Assembly: GCF_900106015.1 (NCBI RefSeq) | Contig: NZ_LT629797.1 | Location: 3,782,001 to 3,846,000, forward strand | Length of the DNA stretch: 64,000 nt | Direction of reading: 5' to 3' | Origin: Pseudomonas sihuiensis | GTDB lineage: Bacteria; Pseudomonadota; Gammaproteobacteria; Pseudomonadales; Pseudomonadaceae | Part shown: positions 16,869-25,410 of the stretch, one piece after another | Position numbering within the stretch: position 1 is the stretch's first letter | Layout of the letters: every line of letters begins with the position of its first letter | Made by a program: the position numbers and the translations under genes | Notes under the pieces: generated by a model | Seen by the model: only the letters and a program-made list of their open reading frames with translations | Database searches by the model: none | What the model was told of the DNA's origin: nothing

Positions 16869-17992
16869 TGTTCGGGCTCGGCAAGGCACTGATACCTGCC
16901 ATCCACGACGATGGGCGTATTCGCGCGCGCTTTCTGGTCAAGCATCCGGGCTTCACCCTGGATGTCGACCTTGACCTGCCCGGGCGCGGCGTCAGTGCGC
17001 TGTTCGGCCATTCCGGTTCGGGCAAGACCAGTTGCCTGCGCTGCTTCGCCGGGCTGGATCGCCCGCAGCAGGGCTACCTGCAGGTTGCTGGAGAGCTCTG
17101 GCACGACAGTGAGCGCGGTTTCTTTCTGCCGGCGCACAAACGCGCCATCGGCTACGTGTTCCAGGACGCCAACCTGTTCCCGCACCTGAGCGTGCGCAAG
17201 AACCTTGAGTACGGCCAACGGCGCATCCCCGCCTCGCAACGCAGGGTGGCGCTGGATCAGGCGCTGCAGCTGCTGGGCATCGGCCACCTGCTCGAGCGCA
17301 TGCCCTCGGCGCTGTCCGGCGGCGAACGCCAACGCGTCGGCATAGCCCGCGCGCTGGTGACCAGCCCGCGCCTGCTGCTGATGGACGAGCCGCTGGCTTC
17401 GCTGGACCTCAAGCGCAAACAGGAAGTGCTGCCGTATCTGCAGCGCCTGCACGAGGAGCTGGACATCCCGGTGCTCTACGTCAGCCACGCCCCGGACGAG
17501 GTGGCGCGCCTGGCCGATCATCTGGTGCTGCTCGACGAAGGCCAGGTGCGCGCCAGCGGCCCGCTCAAGGAAATTCTGCTGCGCGCCGACCTGCCCTTCG
17601 CCAGCGACGAGGATGCCGAGGCCGTGATCGACGGCCAGGTCTGCGGTCATGATGCCGCCTACGATCTGCTGCAACTCAACCTTCCCCGCAGCGAAGCCTG
17701 CCTGCGCCTGCCCCATGCGGCGTTGCCCAACGGCCACTCGGTGCGCGTGAAGATCAAGGCACGCGATGTCAGCCTGGCGCTCAATCGCGCCGAGGATTGC
17801 AGCCTGCTCAATCTGCTGCCGGCACGGGTGGAAAGCTGGCAGGCGCTCGATGCGCAGATGCTGCTGACCCTGCGCATCGGTGATCAACGCCTGCTGGCGC
17901 GAATCACCCGCTACTCCTTCGATCAGCTGGGCATTCATGCCGGCCAGGCGCTCTGGGCGCAGATCAAATCGGTGTCGCTGCTCGCGCCGTAG
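16868..17992 (+). CDS. modC: Molybdate ABC transporter ATP-binding protein ModC
   Basis: This 374-residue ATPase has Walker A GHSGSGKT at about 47-54, LSGGE at 149-153 and Walker B LLLMDEP at 169-175. A C-terminal Mop/TOBE domain of about 75 residues would bind oxyanion. A GTG at 16865 is in frame, but the ATG at 16868 overlapping the modB stop is preferred. The TAG stop is formed by the first bases of a GTAGGGTGCGC palindrome. Confidence 0.93.
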   Translation: MFGLGKALIPAIHDDGRIRARFLVKHPGFTLDVDLDLPGRGVSALFGHSGSGKTSCLRCFAGLDRPQQGYLQVAGELWHDSERGFFLPAHKRAIGYVFQDANLFPHLSVRKNLEYGQRRIPASQRRVALDQALQLLGIGHLLERMPSALSGGERQRVGIARALVTSPRLLLMDEPLASLDLKRKQEVLPYLQRLHEELDIPVLYVSHAPDEVARLADHLVLLDEGQVRASGPLKEILLRADLPFASDEDAEAVIDGQVCGHDAAYDLLQLNLPRSEACLRLPHAALPNGHSVRVKIKARDVSLALNRAEDCSLLNLLPARVESWQALDAQMLLTLRIGDQRLLARITRYSFDQLGIHAGQALWAQIKSVSLLAP

Positions 17993-18009
17993 GGTGCGCC
18001 GCGCGCACC
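17989..18009. repeat. GTAGGGTGCGC palindrome, copy 3, containing the modC stop
   Basis: GTAGGGTGCGC-cgc-GCGCACC begins one base before the TAG stop of modC at 17990-17992. It belongs to the same family as the copies listed at 197-217. Confidence 0.65.
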
Positions 18010-18029
18010 GAGCACACGCAGATCTGTAG

Positions 18030-18149
18030 CTCCCACGCTCTGCGTGGGAGTCAAGGTAAGGGCGCTCAGCGCCCGTACGGACTGCTAGGCAAAAGCCAAA
18101 CGGATGCAGAGCGTCCCAGGGTGCATTCCCACGCGGAGCGTGAGGAACG
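18030..18149. repeat. Pair of CCCACGCTCTGCGTGGG-type palindromes
   Basis: CTCCCACGC-tct-GCGTGGGAG at 18030-18050 and CATTCCCACGCGGAGCGTGA at 18124 onward are common Pseudomonas intergenic palindromes. They lie between the convergent modC and sigma54-type genes. Confidence 0.55.
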
Positions 18150-18156
18150 ATCAGTC

Positions 18157-18981
18157 TCACGCAATACCCGGCAACTCCAGATGCTCCGGCCCGATCTCGG
18201 CATTGCCGGCCAGCAGCAGGGCGAAATGGATGACGTTCTCCAGCTCGCGGGTATTGCCCGGCCAGCGATGTGCCTCCAGCACGGACTGCGCCGCCGGACT
18301 GATCGACGGAATGGTCAGGCCCAGGCGCGAGGCATGGATGCCGAGGAAGTATTCGGCCAGCGGCAGAATGTCGCCGACCCGCTGACGCAGCGCCGGGAAC
18401 AGCAACTGGCCGTCACACAGGTAGGCGTACAGGCGCTCATCGAAGGTGCCGGCGGCCACCGCGCGGGCCAGGTCGATGCTACTCGCCGCCACCAGACGCA
18501 CATCCACCGGCAGCGCCTGGCTGGCGCCGACGCGATACACCTCGCGGGTTTCCAGCGCGGCCAGCAGCTTGCTCTGCAACGGCCGCGAGAGGTCGGCGAT
18601 TTCATCCAGGTAGAGCGTGCCGCCATTGGCCGAACCGAACCAGCCGGCACGGCTACTGCCGGCGCCGACATGAGCACCGGCGGCATGGCCGAACAACTCG
18701 GCCTCGCCCCACTGCGGGCTTATCGCCGCGCAGCTCACCGCCACGAACAGGCCAGCGCGCTCACTGTGGCGATGGATATAGCGCGCCAGCAGCTCCTTGC
18801 CGGTGCCGGTTTCACCGAGAATCAGCAACGGCTGGCCATTGCCCGCCAAGGCTTCGGCACGCTCACGCAACTGGCGCGAACGCGCATCGACGAATACCAG
18901 CGCCTTGGCGCGGATGCTCAGCGGGCTCTTGTCCGAATCAGCGAAGGTCAATGGTGGTGGGAAACCAGGTGGAAGACTCAT
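18157..18981 (-). CDS. Sigma54-activator-like AAA+ protein lacking HTH and with degenerate GAFTGA loop
   Basis: This 274-residue protein is essentially a single AAA+ domain. Walker A GETGTGKE is at 56-63 and a Walker B-like GGTLYLDEI at 120-128. In sigma54 activators the loop after ELFGH is GAFTGA; here residues 102-107 read GAHVGA, so the threonine that contacts sigma54 is missing. The protein ends at LELPGIA, directly after the AAA+ lid, with no Fis-type HTH. The start is set by MSLPPGFPPP; the open frame continues to 19104. It lies in the sulfur region beside an RBBP9-type hydrolase. It resembles SfnR-type activators in the core but may not act as an ordinary activator. Confidence 0.78.
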   Translation of the reverse strand: MSLPPGFPPPLTFADSDKSPLSIRAKALVFVDARSRQLRERAEALAGNGQPLLILGETGTGKELLARYIHRHSERAGLFVAVSCAAISPQWGEAELFGHAAGAHVGAGSSRAGWFGSANGGTLYLDEIADLSRPLQSKLLAALETREVYRVGASQALPVDVRLVAASSIDLARAVAAGTFDERLYAYLCDGQLLFPALRQRVGDILPLAEYFLGIHASRLGLTIPSISPAAQSVLEAHRWPGNTRELENVIHFALLLAGNAEIGPEHLELPGIA

Positions 18982-19103
18982 GACGTGAAGCTCCTGAGCC
19001 ACACCTCGCCGGCGCAGCCTGTACGCGAATAAAAAATGCCTGGAGCAACTTTTAACCTTGCCCCGCAACGGCCCGAAGGGTGGCCGCCATGGATGGCCAG
19101 CCA

Positions 19104-19142
19104 TAAAAAAGAGCGGGCGGCTGCCTGGCCCGACCCCGCTCC
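19104..19142 (-). terminator. Possible terminator after the RBBP9-type hydrolase gene
   Basis: On the minus strand a GC stem (complement of GAGCGGG at 19111 and CCCCGCTC ending 19141) is followed by a run of six T (complement of AAAAAA at 19105-19110). Confidence 0.45.
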
Positions 19143-19168
19143 GAAAAGGTTGTCCCGCTATGAGGGGA

Positions 19169-19750
19169 TCAGGCGCGCAAGCGCGACTGCTGTTCGATGC
19201 GGCTCTGCAGGCGATACAGATAGCCGAAGCCCTGCTCCCAGTAACGGTGCCCGGACTTCACGTTGATATGCCCGGCACCGGTCAGAATCGCCGCCTCGCT
19301 GCCCCAGGCCCGCGCCAGCTCCATGGCGCGCAGGGCGCTGGCCGCTGCGTCGTTGTCGGAACCCACCAGCAGGCTGGGAAAGGGCAGCAGATCACGCGGC
19401 ATCGGCGCGAAATTCTGCAGTGCCTCGGGGCAGCCCGGCCGCTCGACATCGGCCGGCGCCACCAGCAGCGCGCCGCGCACACGGCGCAGCAGTTCGACCG
19501 GTGCCTGCGCGGCCCAATGAGCCACCGTCACGCAGCCCAGGCTATGGGCGATGAGGATGAGCGGACGCGGATCGTCGGCGACTGCCTGGTTCAACGCGGT
19601 GACCCAGTCGCCACGTTGCGGGTTGAGCCAGTCCTTCTGCTCCACACGCGCGCTATTCGGCAGGCTGCGCTGCCAATGGCTTTGCCAGTGTTCTTCGGGT
19701 GAGCCCTGCCAGCCCGGCAGGATCAGGTAACGGATTGCTTCGCTGCCCAT
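19169..19750 (-). CDS. Alpha/beta hydrolase, RBBP9/YdeN family
   Basis: The 193-residue serine hydrolase has the nucleophile motif AHSLGC at about residue 67, the N-terminal YLILPGWQGSPEEHWQSHW typical of RBBP9/YdeN, and a late GAGHIN carrying the catalytic histidine. The family comprises small serine hydrolases of unknown physiological substrate. It lies between the AAA+ gene (same strand) and the divergent oscA, so it may belong to the sulfate-starvation group. Confidence 0.85.
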   Translation of the reverse strand: MGSEAIRYLILPGWQGSPEEHWQSHWQRSLPNSARVEQKDWLNPQRGDWVTALNQAVADDPRPLILIAHSLGCVTVAHWAAQAPVELLRRVRGALLVAPADVERPGCPEALQNFAPMPRDLLPFPSLLVGSDNDAAASALRAMELARAWGSEAAILTGAGHINVKSGHRYWEQGFGYLYRLQSRIEQQSRLRA

Positions 19751-19803
19751 GACGGCGCCTCCTTGAATCGAATGGCGTCAGTCTAGGCAGCACGAATAAA
19801 TTA

Positions 19804-19909
19804 CAAAAAGAATAAGAACTTATTTACTTATTCCAAAAACGCAATAAATCGCATCATGCCTCATATTTCCAAAAAGCATATAAATGTTCTTAAACAATAT
19901 TTTTAAGAA
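19804..19909. promoter_or_regulatory. AT-rich control region upstream of oscA-sbp with inverted repeats
   Basis: CAAAAAGAAT (19804-19813) matches the direct repeats at 5048 and 5079. AATAAG-aa-CTTATT (19811-19824) is a perfect palindrome. TTCTTAAA-caatatt-TTTAAGAA (19887-19909) is a second, LysR-like dyad. The whole stretch is strikingly AT-rich. CysB control is plausible but unproven. Confidence 0.5.
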
Positions 19910-19995
19910 TATTTCCATCTCTCTACTATCCGCTCCACGCCAGCGTCGGTACTCCATACCGCCGCCATGGCGACCTATTCATAAGGAGCCTGGAA

Positions 19996-20178
19996 ATGAC
20001 CGCGACGCTGAGAAACCTCGAAGGCCAGGATGAAGCCAGCATCCTGCGCGAGATTCAGACCGCCCTGCATGGCCTGAAATTCGGCTCGGTGGAAATCACC
20101 GTGCACAACGGCCAGGTCGTGCAGATCGAGCGCAAGGAAAAGATTCGCCTGCAACAACCGAGTACCAAGAACAGCTGA
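19996..20178 (+). CDS. oscA: OscA-like small protein (DUF2292 / YezD family)
   Basis: This 60-residue protein contains the DUF2292 core (residues about 15-52), including REIQTALHGLKFGSVEITVH and VVQIERKEKIRL. In Pseudomonas, OscA is a small sulfur-starvation protein needed for efficient organosulfur use, found just upstream of the sulfate-binding protein gene as here. AAGGAG lies upstream of the ATG. Its molecular action is unknown. The gene is about 100 bases upstream of sbp and could be cotranscribed with it. Confidence 0.85.
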   Translation: MTATLRNLEGQDEASILREIQTALHGLKFGSVEITVHNGQVVQIERKEKIRLQQPSTKNS

Positions 20179-20280
20179 AACATGATGCGGCCCGACTGGA
20201 CCACCAGAGGGCTCGAGAAAGATCGCCCCGCCTGACACCCAATACGCCAACACAAGAATTTCACAGTTAGGAGCTGCACC

Positions 20281-21291
20281 ATGTCCATTCGTCGTTTCGC
20301 CCTGGCCGCACTGGCCAGCGCACTAGTTATTACAGGGGTCGCCGGCCCGGTGGCCGCCGCGCAAACCCTGCTCAACGTGTCCTACGACCCGACCCGTGAG
20401 CTCTACACCGAATTCAACGCCGCCTTCAACAAGCACTGGCAGGCCCAGGGCAACGAAGCGGTGACCATCCAGCAATCCCACGGCGGCTCGGGCAAGCAGG
20501 CCCGTGCGGTGATCGACGGCCTGCGCGCCGACGTGGTGACCCTGGCCCTGGCCGGCGATATCGACGAGCTGTACAAGCTCGGCAAGCTGATCCCGGAAAA
20601 CTGGCAGGAGCGTCTGCCGGACGCCAGCACCCCCTACACCTCGACCATCGTGTTCCTGGTGCGCAAGGGCAACCCGAAAGGCCTGAAGGACTGGGATGAC
20701 CTGGTCAAGCCGGGCGTGGAAGTGATTACCCCGAACCCGAAAACCTCCGGTGGCGCACGCTGGAACTTCCTCGCTGCCTGGGCCTATGCCCAGCAGAAGT
20801 ACGGCAGCGAAGCCGAGGCCAAGGCCTTCACCGAGAAGCTCTACAAGAACGTCCCGGTGCTCGATACCGGCGCCCGCGGCTCAACCATCACCTTCGTCAA
20901 CAACGGCATCGGCGACGTGCTGCTGGCCTGGGAGAACGAGGCCTTCCTGGCGCTCAAGGAAGAAGGCGGGGAGAACTTCGAGATCGTCGCGCCGTCGCTG
21001 TCGATCCTCGCCGAACCGCCGGTAAGCGTGGTCGATCAGAACGTCGACAAGAAAGGCACCCGCAAAGTCGCCGAGGCCTACCTCAACTACCTGTACAGCG
21101 AGGAAGGCCAGCGCATCGCCGCCAAGCACTTCTACCGCCCACGCAACCAGGCGGTGGCGGCCGAGTTCGCCAAGCAGTTCCCGCAGCTCAAGCTGGTAAC
21201 CATCGACGCTGACTTCGATGGCTGGAAAACCGCTCAGCCGAAGTTCTTCAACGACGGTGGCGTGTTCGACCAGATCTACCAAGCCCAGTGA
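20281..21291 (+). CDS. sbp: Sulfate/thiosulfate ABC transporter periplasmic binding protein
   Basis: The 336-residue protein has a signal peptide (cleaved near VAAAQT) and the Sbp/CysP core: [18 protein letters not shown] near residue 35 and [18 protein letters not shown] near 64, which hold sulfate-binding residues. It delivers sulfate, and possibly thiosulfate, to CysTWA. It is followed by a stable hairpin before cysT, which suits the higher expression typical of binding proteins. Confidence 0.94.
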   Translation: MSIRRFALAALASALVITGVAGPVAAAQTLLNVSYDPTRELYTEFNAAFNKHWQAQGNEAVTIQQSHGGSGKQARAVIDGLRADVVTLALAGDIDELYKLGKLIPENWQERLPDASTPYTSTIVFLVRKGNPKGLKDWDDLVKPGVEVITPNPKTSGGARWNFLAAWAYAQQKYGSEAEAKAFTEKLYKNVPVLDTGARGSTITFVNNGIGDVLLAWENEAFLALKEEGGENFEIVAPSLSILAEPPVSVVDQNVDKKGTRKVAEAYLNYLYSEEGQRIAAKHFYRPRNQAVAAEFAKQFPQLKLVTIDADFDGWKTAQPKFFNDGGVFDQIYQAQ

Positions 21292-21299
21292 TAAAACGG

Positions 21300-21325
21300 G
21301 TGGGCAGGGAATACTCCCTGTCCAC
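21300..21325 (+). promoter_or_regulatory. Hairpin between sbp and cysT
   Basis: GTGGGCAGGGA and TCCCTGTCCAC form an 11-bp RNA stem with one G-U pair around an ATAC loop. It begins 8 bases after the sbp stop and lacks a T run, so it is more likely an mRNA-stabilising or attenuating hairpin than a full terminator. Confidence 0.55.
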
Positions 21326-21414
21326 CTTGGGCAATTGCAGGCGGCGGGCAGTGTTTTGGCTTGTCCGCCCTTTGCGTATTAAAGCGTTGCAACCCAAGCA
21401 GATAAGGACAGCCA

Positions 21415-22233
21415 ATGTCTCGTCGTACTTCCCCCGTCATACCCGGCTTCGGGCTGACGCTGGGTTACACCCTGGTGTACCTCAGTCTGTTGGTGCTGAT
21501 TCCCCTGGGTGCCATGTTCGTCCACGCTGCCCAGCTCACCTGGGATCAGTTCTGGGCCATCGTTTCCTCACCGCGCGTGCTGGCCGCGCTGAAGCTCAGC
21601 TTCGGCACCGCCTTTCTCGCCGCCATCATCAACGGCGTGATCGGCACGCTGCTGGCCTGGGTGCTGGTGCGCTACACCTTCCCCGGTCGCAAGATCATCG
21701 AAGCGATGATCGACCTGCCCTTCGCCCTGCCCACCGCGGTCGCCGGTATCGCCCTGACCGCGCTCTATGCGCCCAACGGTTTGATCGGCCAGTTCGCCAC
21801 CACCCTGGGTTTCAAGATCGCCTACACCCCGTTGGGCATCACCCTGGCGCTGACCTTCGTCACCCTGCCCTTCGTCGTGCGCACCCTGCAGCCGGTGCTG
21901 GCCGACATCCCGCGCGAGGTCGAGGAAGCCGCCGCCTGCCTCGGTGCCAAGCCATTGCAGGTGGCGCGCCACGTGCTGCTGCCGGCGCTGCTGCCAGCCT
22001 GGCTGACCGGCTTCGCCCTGGCCTTCGCCCGTGGCGTTGGCGAATACGGCTCGGTGATCTTCATCGCCGGCAACATGCCGATGAAAACCGAGATCCTGCC
22101 GCTGCTGATCATGGTGCAGCTGGACCAGTACAACTACGCCGGCGCCACCGCCATCGGCGTGCTGATGCTGGTGGTGTCGTTCATCTTGCTGCTGCTGATC
22201 AACCTGCTGCAGCGCCGCATCAGCCGTTCTTGA
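21415..22233 (+). CDS. cysT: Sulfate ABC transporter permease CysT
   Basis: The 272-residue inner-membrane protein has about six transmembrane segments and the coupling loop [19 protein letters not shown]. With CysW it forms the sulfate channel. An alternative upstream GTG-type extension to 21288 is ignored, because [19 protein letters not shown] is the standard N-terminus. It is followed 10 bases later by cysW. Confidence 0.94.
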   Translation: MSRRTSPVIPGFGLTLGYTLVYLSLLVLIPLGAMFVHAAQLTWDQFWAIVSSPRVLAALKLSFGTAFLAAIINGVIGTLLAWVLVRYTFPGRKIIEAMIDLPFALPTAVAGIALTALYAPNGLIGQFATTLGFKIAYTPLGITLALTFVTLPFVVRTLQPVLADIPREVEEAAACLGAKPLQVARHVLLPALLPAWLTGFALAFARGVGEYGSVIFIAGNMPMKTEILPLLIMVQLDQYNYAGATAIGVLMLVVSFILLLLINLLQRRISRS

Positions 22234-22243
22234 GGAGCCAGGC

Positions 22244-23116
22244 ATGTCATCTGTAACCCTGACGGCCAGCGCCGTCAACAACGCCGCGCGTCGCGGTAAC
22301 GCCCTGGGCCGCCGCCTGCTGATCATTTCGGCCTGGCTGGTGTTCGCCTTCTTCCTGCTGCTGCCGTTGTTCGTGGTGGCGACCGAGGCGCTCAAGCAGG
22401 GCGTCGGCGTGTTCGTCAGCTCGATCCTCGAACCTGACGCCATCAGCGCGCTGAAACTGACCCTGCTTGCCGTGGGCATCGCCGTGCCGCTCAACCTGGT
22501 GTTCGGCGTAGCCGCCGCCTGGTGTGTGAGCAAGTACGAGTTTCGCGGCAAGAGCATTCTGGTGACCCTGATCGACCTGCCGTTCTCGGTGTCACCGGTA
22601 ATCGCCGGTCTGATCTATGTGCTGCTGTTCGGTGCCCAGGGCTTCTTCGGCCCCTGGTTGCGCGAGCACGATATCCAGATCATCTTCGCCCTGCCCGGCA
22701 TCGTCCTGGCGACCATCTTTGTCACCGTGCCCTTCGTCGCCCGCGAGCTGATCCCGCTGATGCAGGAACAGGGCACGCAGGAGGAAGAGGCCGCGCGCCT
22801 GCTCGGTGCCAACGGCTGGCAGATGTTCTGGCACGTGACCCTGCCCAATATCAAATGGGGCCTGATCTACGGCGTGGTGCTCTGTACCGCCCGGGCGATG
22901 GGCGAGTTCGGCGCGGTGTCGGTGGTCTCCGGGCACATCCGCGGCTACACCAATACGCTGCCGCTGCATGTCGAGATTCTCTATAACGAATACAATCACG
23001 TCGCCGCCTTCAGCGTTGCCAGCCTGCTGCTGCTTCTGGCGCTGTTCATCCTGCTGCTCAAGCAGTGGAGCGAATCCCGTATCAACCGCCGCAAAGCCAG
23101 TGCGGGCGAGGAATAA
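22244..23116 (+). CDS. cysW: Sulfate ABC transporter permease CysW
   Basis: The 290-residue partner of CysT has about six transmembrane segments and the coupling loop [25 protein letters not shown] lies just before the start. It is tightly spaced between cysT (10 bases) and cysA (3 bases), which supports a single sbp-cysTWA operon. Confidence 0.94.
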   Translation: MSSVTLTASAVNNAARRGNALGRRLLIISAWLVFAFFLLLPLFVVATEALKQGVGVFVSSILEPDAISALKLTLLAVGIAVPLNLVFGVAAAWCVSKYEFRGKSILVTLIDLPFSVSPVIAGLIYVLLFGAQGFFGPWLREHDIQIIFALPGIVLATIFVTVPFVARELIPLMQEQGTQEEEAARLLGANGWQMFWHVTLPNIKWGLIYGVVLCTARAMGEFGAVSVVSGHIRGYTNTLPLHVEILYNEYNHVAAFSVASLLLLLALFILLLKQWSESRINRRKASAGEE

Positions 23117-23119
23117 AAC

Positions 23120-24112
23120 ATGAGTATCGAAATCCGCAACGTCAGCAAGAACTTCAATGCGTTCAAGGCGCTGAACGAGATCAACCTGAACATCCAGAGC
23201 GGCGAACTGGTCGCCCTGCTCGGCCCGTCCGGCTGCGGCAAGACCACCCTGCTGCGCATCATCGCCGGCCTGGAAACCCCGGACAGCGGCACCATCGAGT
23301 TCCACGGCGAGGACGTCTCCAACCACGACGTGCGTGATCGCAACGTCGGCTTCGTGTTCCAGCACTACGCGCTGTTCCGCCACATGACGGTGTTCGACAA
23401 CGTCGCCTTCGGCCTGCGCATGAAGCCCAAGGGTCAGCGCCCGAGCGAAGAGGTGATCAAGCGCAAGGTCCACGAACTGCTCGACCTGGTGCAGCTCGAC
23501 TGGCTCGGCGATCGCTACCCGGAACAGCTCTCCGGCGGTCAGCGCCAGCGTATTGCCCTGGCTCGCGCCCTGGCGGTGGAGCCGCGCGTACTGCTGCTCG
23601 ACGAACCCTTCGGCGCGCTGGATGCCAAGGTGCGCAAGGAGCTGCGCCGCTGGCTGGCGCGCCTGCACGAGGACGTGCACCTGACCAGCGTATTCGTCAC
23701 CCACGACCAGGAAGAAGCCATGGAAGTGGCCGACCGCATCGTGGTGATGAACAAGGGCGTGATCGAGCAGATCGGTACACCGGCCGAGGTTTACGAGAAT
23801 CCGGCCAGCGATTTCGTCTACCACTTCCTCGGTGACGCCAACCGCCTCTACGTCGGCAACGATCACCACGTACTGTTCCGCCCGCACGAGGTTGACCTGT
23901 CCAGCGAACCGAGCCCGGAGCACAAGGCCGGCGAGGTACGCGACATTCGTCTGCTCGGCGCGATCACCCGCATCACCCTCAAGGTCGAAGGCCAGGACGA
24001 GCTGATCGAAGCCGAGGTGGCCAAGGATCACGTCAGCCTGGACAACCTCGCCCGCGGCACCACCCTGTACTTCAAGCCCAAGGGCGGCAAGCCGGTCAGC
24101 GCCTCAGCCTAA
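23120..24112 (+). CDS. cysA: Sulfate ABC transporter ATP-binding protein CysA
   Basis: The 330-residue ATPase has Walker A GPSGCGKT at about 35-42, LSGGQ at 137-141 and Walker B RVLLLDEP at 157-163. A C-terminal TOBE-like domain (about 240-325) includes [13 protein letters not shown]. It energises CysTW. A GTAGGAGTCGC palindrome starts just after the gene. Confidence 0.94.
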   Translation: MSIEIRNVSKNFNAFKALNEINLNIQSGELVALLGPSGCGKTTLLRIIAGLETPDSGTIEFHGEDVSNHDVRDRNVGFVFQHYALFRHMTVFDNVAFGLRMKPKGQRPSEEVIKRKVHELLDLVQLDWLGDRYPEQLSGGQRQRIALARALAVEPRVLLLDEPFGALDAKVRKELRRWLARLHEDVHLTSVFVTHDQEEAMEVADRIVVMNKGVIEQIGTPAEVYENPASDFVYHFLGDANRLYVGNDHHVLFRPHEVDLSSEPSPEHKAGEVRDIRLLGAITRITLKVEGQDELIEAEVAKDHVSLDNLARGTTLYFKPKGGKPVSASA

Positions 24113-24120
24113 AGCCACCC

Positions 24121-24172
24121 GTAGGAGTCGCGCCCCGCGACGAAAAGCTTCGCCCCGGGGCGGGGCTCCTAC
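24121..24172. repeat. GTAGGAG palindrome after cysA
   Basis: GTAGGAGTCGCGCCCCG and CGGGGCGGGGCTCCTAC form inverted arms. It may act as an operon-end hairpin. Confidence 0.6.
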
Positions 24173-24212
24173 GCGGTGAAGCATTGGCACGCCTTAGTAC
24201 GTAGGACGAGCT

Positions 24213-24276
24213 TAGGGTGGGCTTCAGCCCACCGCACAGAGCTCAACCTTTGTTTGGTGAGCTGAAGCCCACCCTA
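24213..24276. repeat. Inverted pair of TAGGGTGGGCTTCAGCCCACC-type elements
   Basis: The arm TAGGGTGGGCTTCAGCCCAC begins at 24213 and its mate GAGCTGAAGCCCACCCTA ends at 24276. A single relative is at 48019-48040. Confidence 0.6.
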
Positions 24277-24966
24277 CGGAGCCGCGATCGCCATGATCGC
24301 CCTGCGCCCCTGCGGGGAAACCTGCAGCGCACGGGAATCCTTGCTGCGCCGCAGCCAGCCCTCGCCTTCGCACAGATTCAGCAACGCCGCACCCAGCGCA
24401 CCACCCAGATGCGGCCTGCGCTCGCTCCAGTCCGGGCAGGCGCACAGACGCTGGCGGCGCTGACGGCCTACCAGCTGCAGATCGATACCCAGCGCCTGCA
24501 GCCCCTGCTCGCCGCTTGCGGTCAACGTCAGCGCACCGCCCTCCTCGCTCAGCCAGTTGGCGGCGCACATGCGTGCGAACACCCCGACCGCCAACTCGCC
24601 GGCCAGATGGTCATAGCAGGTTCGCGCCTCGCGCATGGGCTGCGGCGTGCCGCGCGAGGCCGGTATAGCGCGAGCCTGCCGTGGCTGTGCAGCCAGTGCG
24701 GCACTGGCCAGCGCCTCCACCAGTTGCCCGACCTCCGGCCCGGCCAGGCGGTAATAGCGATTGCGCCCGTGACGTTGCTGCGCCAGCAGGCCGCCCTCCA
24801 CCAGCTTGGCCAGGTGCGCACTGGCGGACGATGGCGACAACCCCGCGAGCAATGCCAGCTCACCGGCCGGGCGCGCACTACCATCCATCAGCGCCCAGAC
24901 CATGCTGGCACGTCCGGCATCGGCGAGCAGCGCGGCAATCGAACTGAAACCGGGTGCGTATTCCAT
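24274..24966 (-). CDS. ArsR-family transcriptional regulator
   Basis: In this 230-residue protein the N-terminal 95 residues are an ArsR winged helix (ELALLAGLSPSSASAHLAKL then a YYRL wing). The C-terminal half carries conserved cysteines in ARTCYDHLAG and RLCACPDWSERRPHL, which could bind metal or act as redox sensors. It is longer than classical ArsR proteins of about 100 residues. It is divergent from the monooxygenase/TSUP pair at 25051, the likely target. The signal it senses is unknown. Confidence 0.84.
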   Translation of the reverse strand: MEYAPGFSSIAALLADAGRASMVWALMDGSARPAGELALLAGLSPSSASAHLAKLVEGGLLAQQRHGRNRYYRLAGPEVGQLVEALASAALAAQPRQARAIPASRGTPQPMREARTCYDHLAGELAVGVFARMCAANWLSEEGGALTLTASGEQGLQALGIDLQLVGRQRRQRLCACPDWSERRPHLGGALGAALLNLCEGEGWLRRSKDSRALQVSPQGRRAIMAIAAP

Positions 24967-25050
24967 AGTTCACCTCATGACGAAACATGGCGTGCAACAA
25001 ATGAGGATACTGGCAGGCAACTTCAGCCAGAGCCAGCCAAGGACAAATCT

Positions 25051-25410
25051 ATGCTCGCCGTAATCTTCGAAGTCGAGGCCAAGCCGGAGCAACAGCAGGG
25101 CTATCTCTCCCTCGCCGCAGAACTGCGCCCGCTGCTCGCCGAACAGCCTGGTTTCATCTCCATCGAGCGCTTCCAGAGCCTGACCCAGCCGGGGAAGATC
25201 CTGTCGTTGTCGTTCTGGCAGGACGACGCCTCGGCCCAGGCCTGGCGACAGTGCGAGGAACACCGAGGCGTACAGACGGCAGGACGCGAGGAGCTCTTCA
25301 GTAACTATCGTCTGCGCGTGGCCCAGGTGCTGCGCGACTACGGCCTGCACGAGCGCGAACAGGCGCCGGCCGACAGCCGCGAGATCCACGAACAGGGGAC
25401 AGCGCGATGA
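25051..25410 (+). CDS. Antibiotic-biosynthesis-monooxygenase-type (ABM) domain protein
   Basis: The 119-residue ferredoxin-like ABM protein starts MLAVIFEVEAKPEQQQGYL and contains GFISIERFQSLTQPGKILSLSFW, typical of the fold. The frame opens far upstream (24217), but MLAVIFEVE is the standard start. Its stop overlaps the TSUP gene by ATGA. Some ABM proteins oxidise quinone-like molecules and others degrade haem; I cannot choose. Divergence from an ArsR regulator suggests inducible detoxification. Confidence 0.82.
   Translation: MLAVIFEVEAKPEQQQGYLSLAAELRPLLAEQPGFISIERFQSLTQPGKILSLSFWQDDASAQAWRQCEEHRGVQTAGREELFSNYRLRVAQVLRDYGLHEREQAPADSREIHEQGTAR

Noticed and set aside
18157..18981. The AAA+ gene as a frameshifted full-length SfnR
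   Set aside because: No HTH-coding sequence is apparent just downstream of its stop; the following bases are intergenic palindromes and the modC end.
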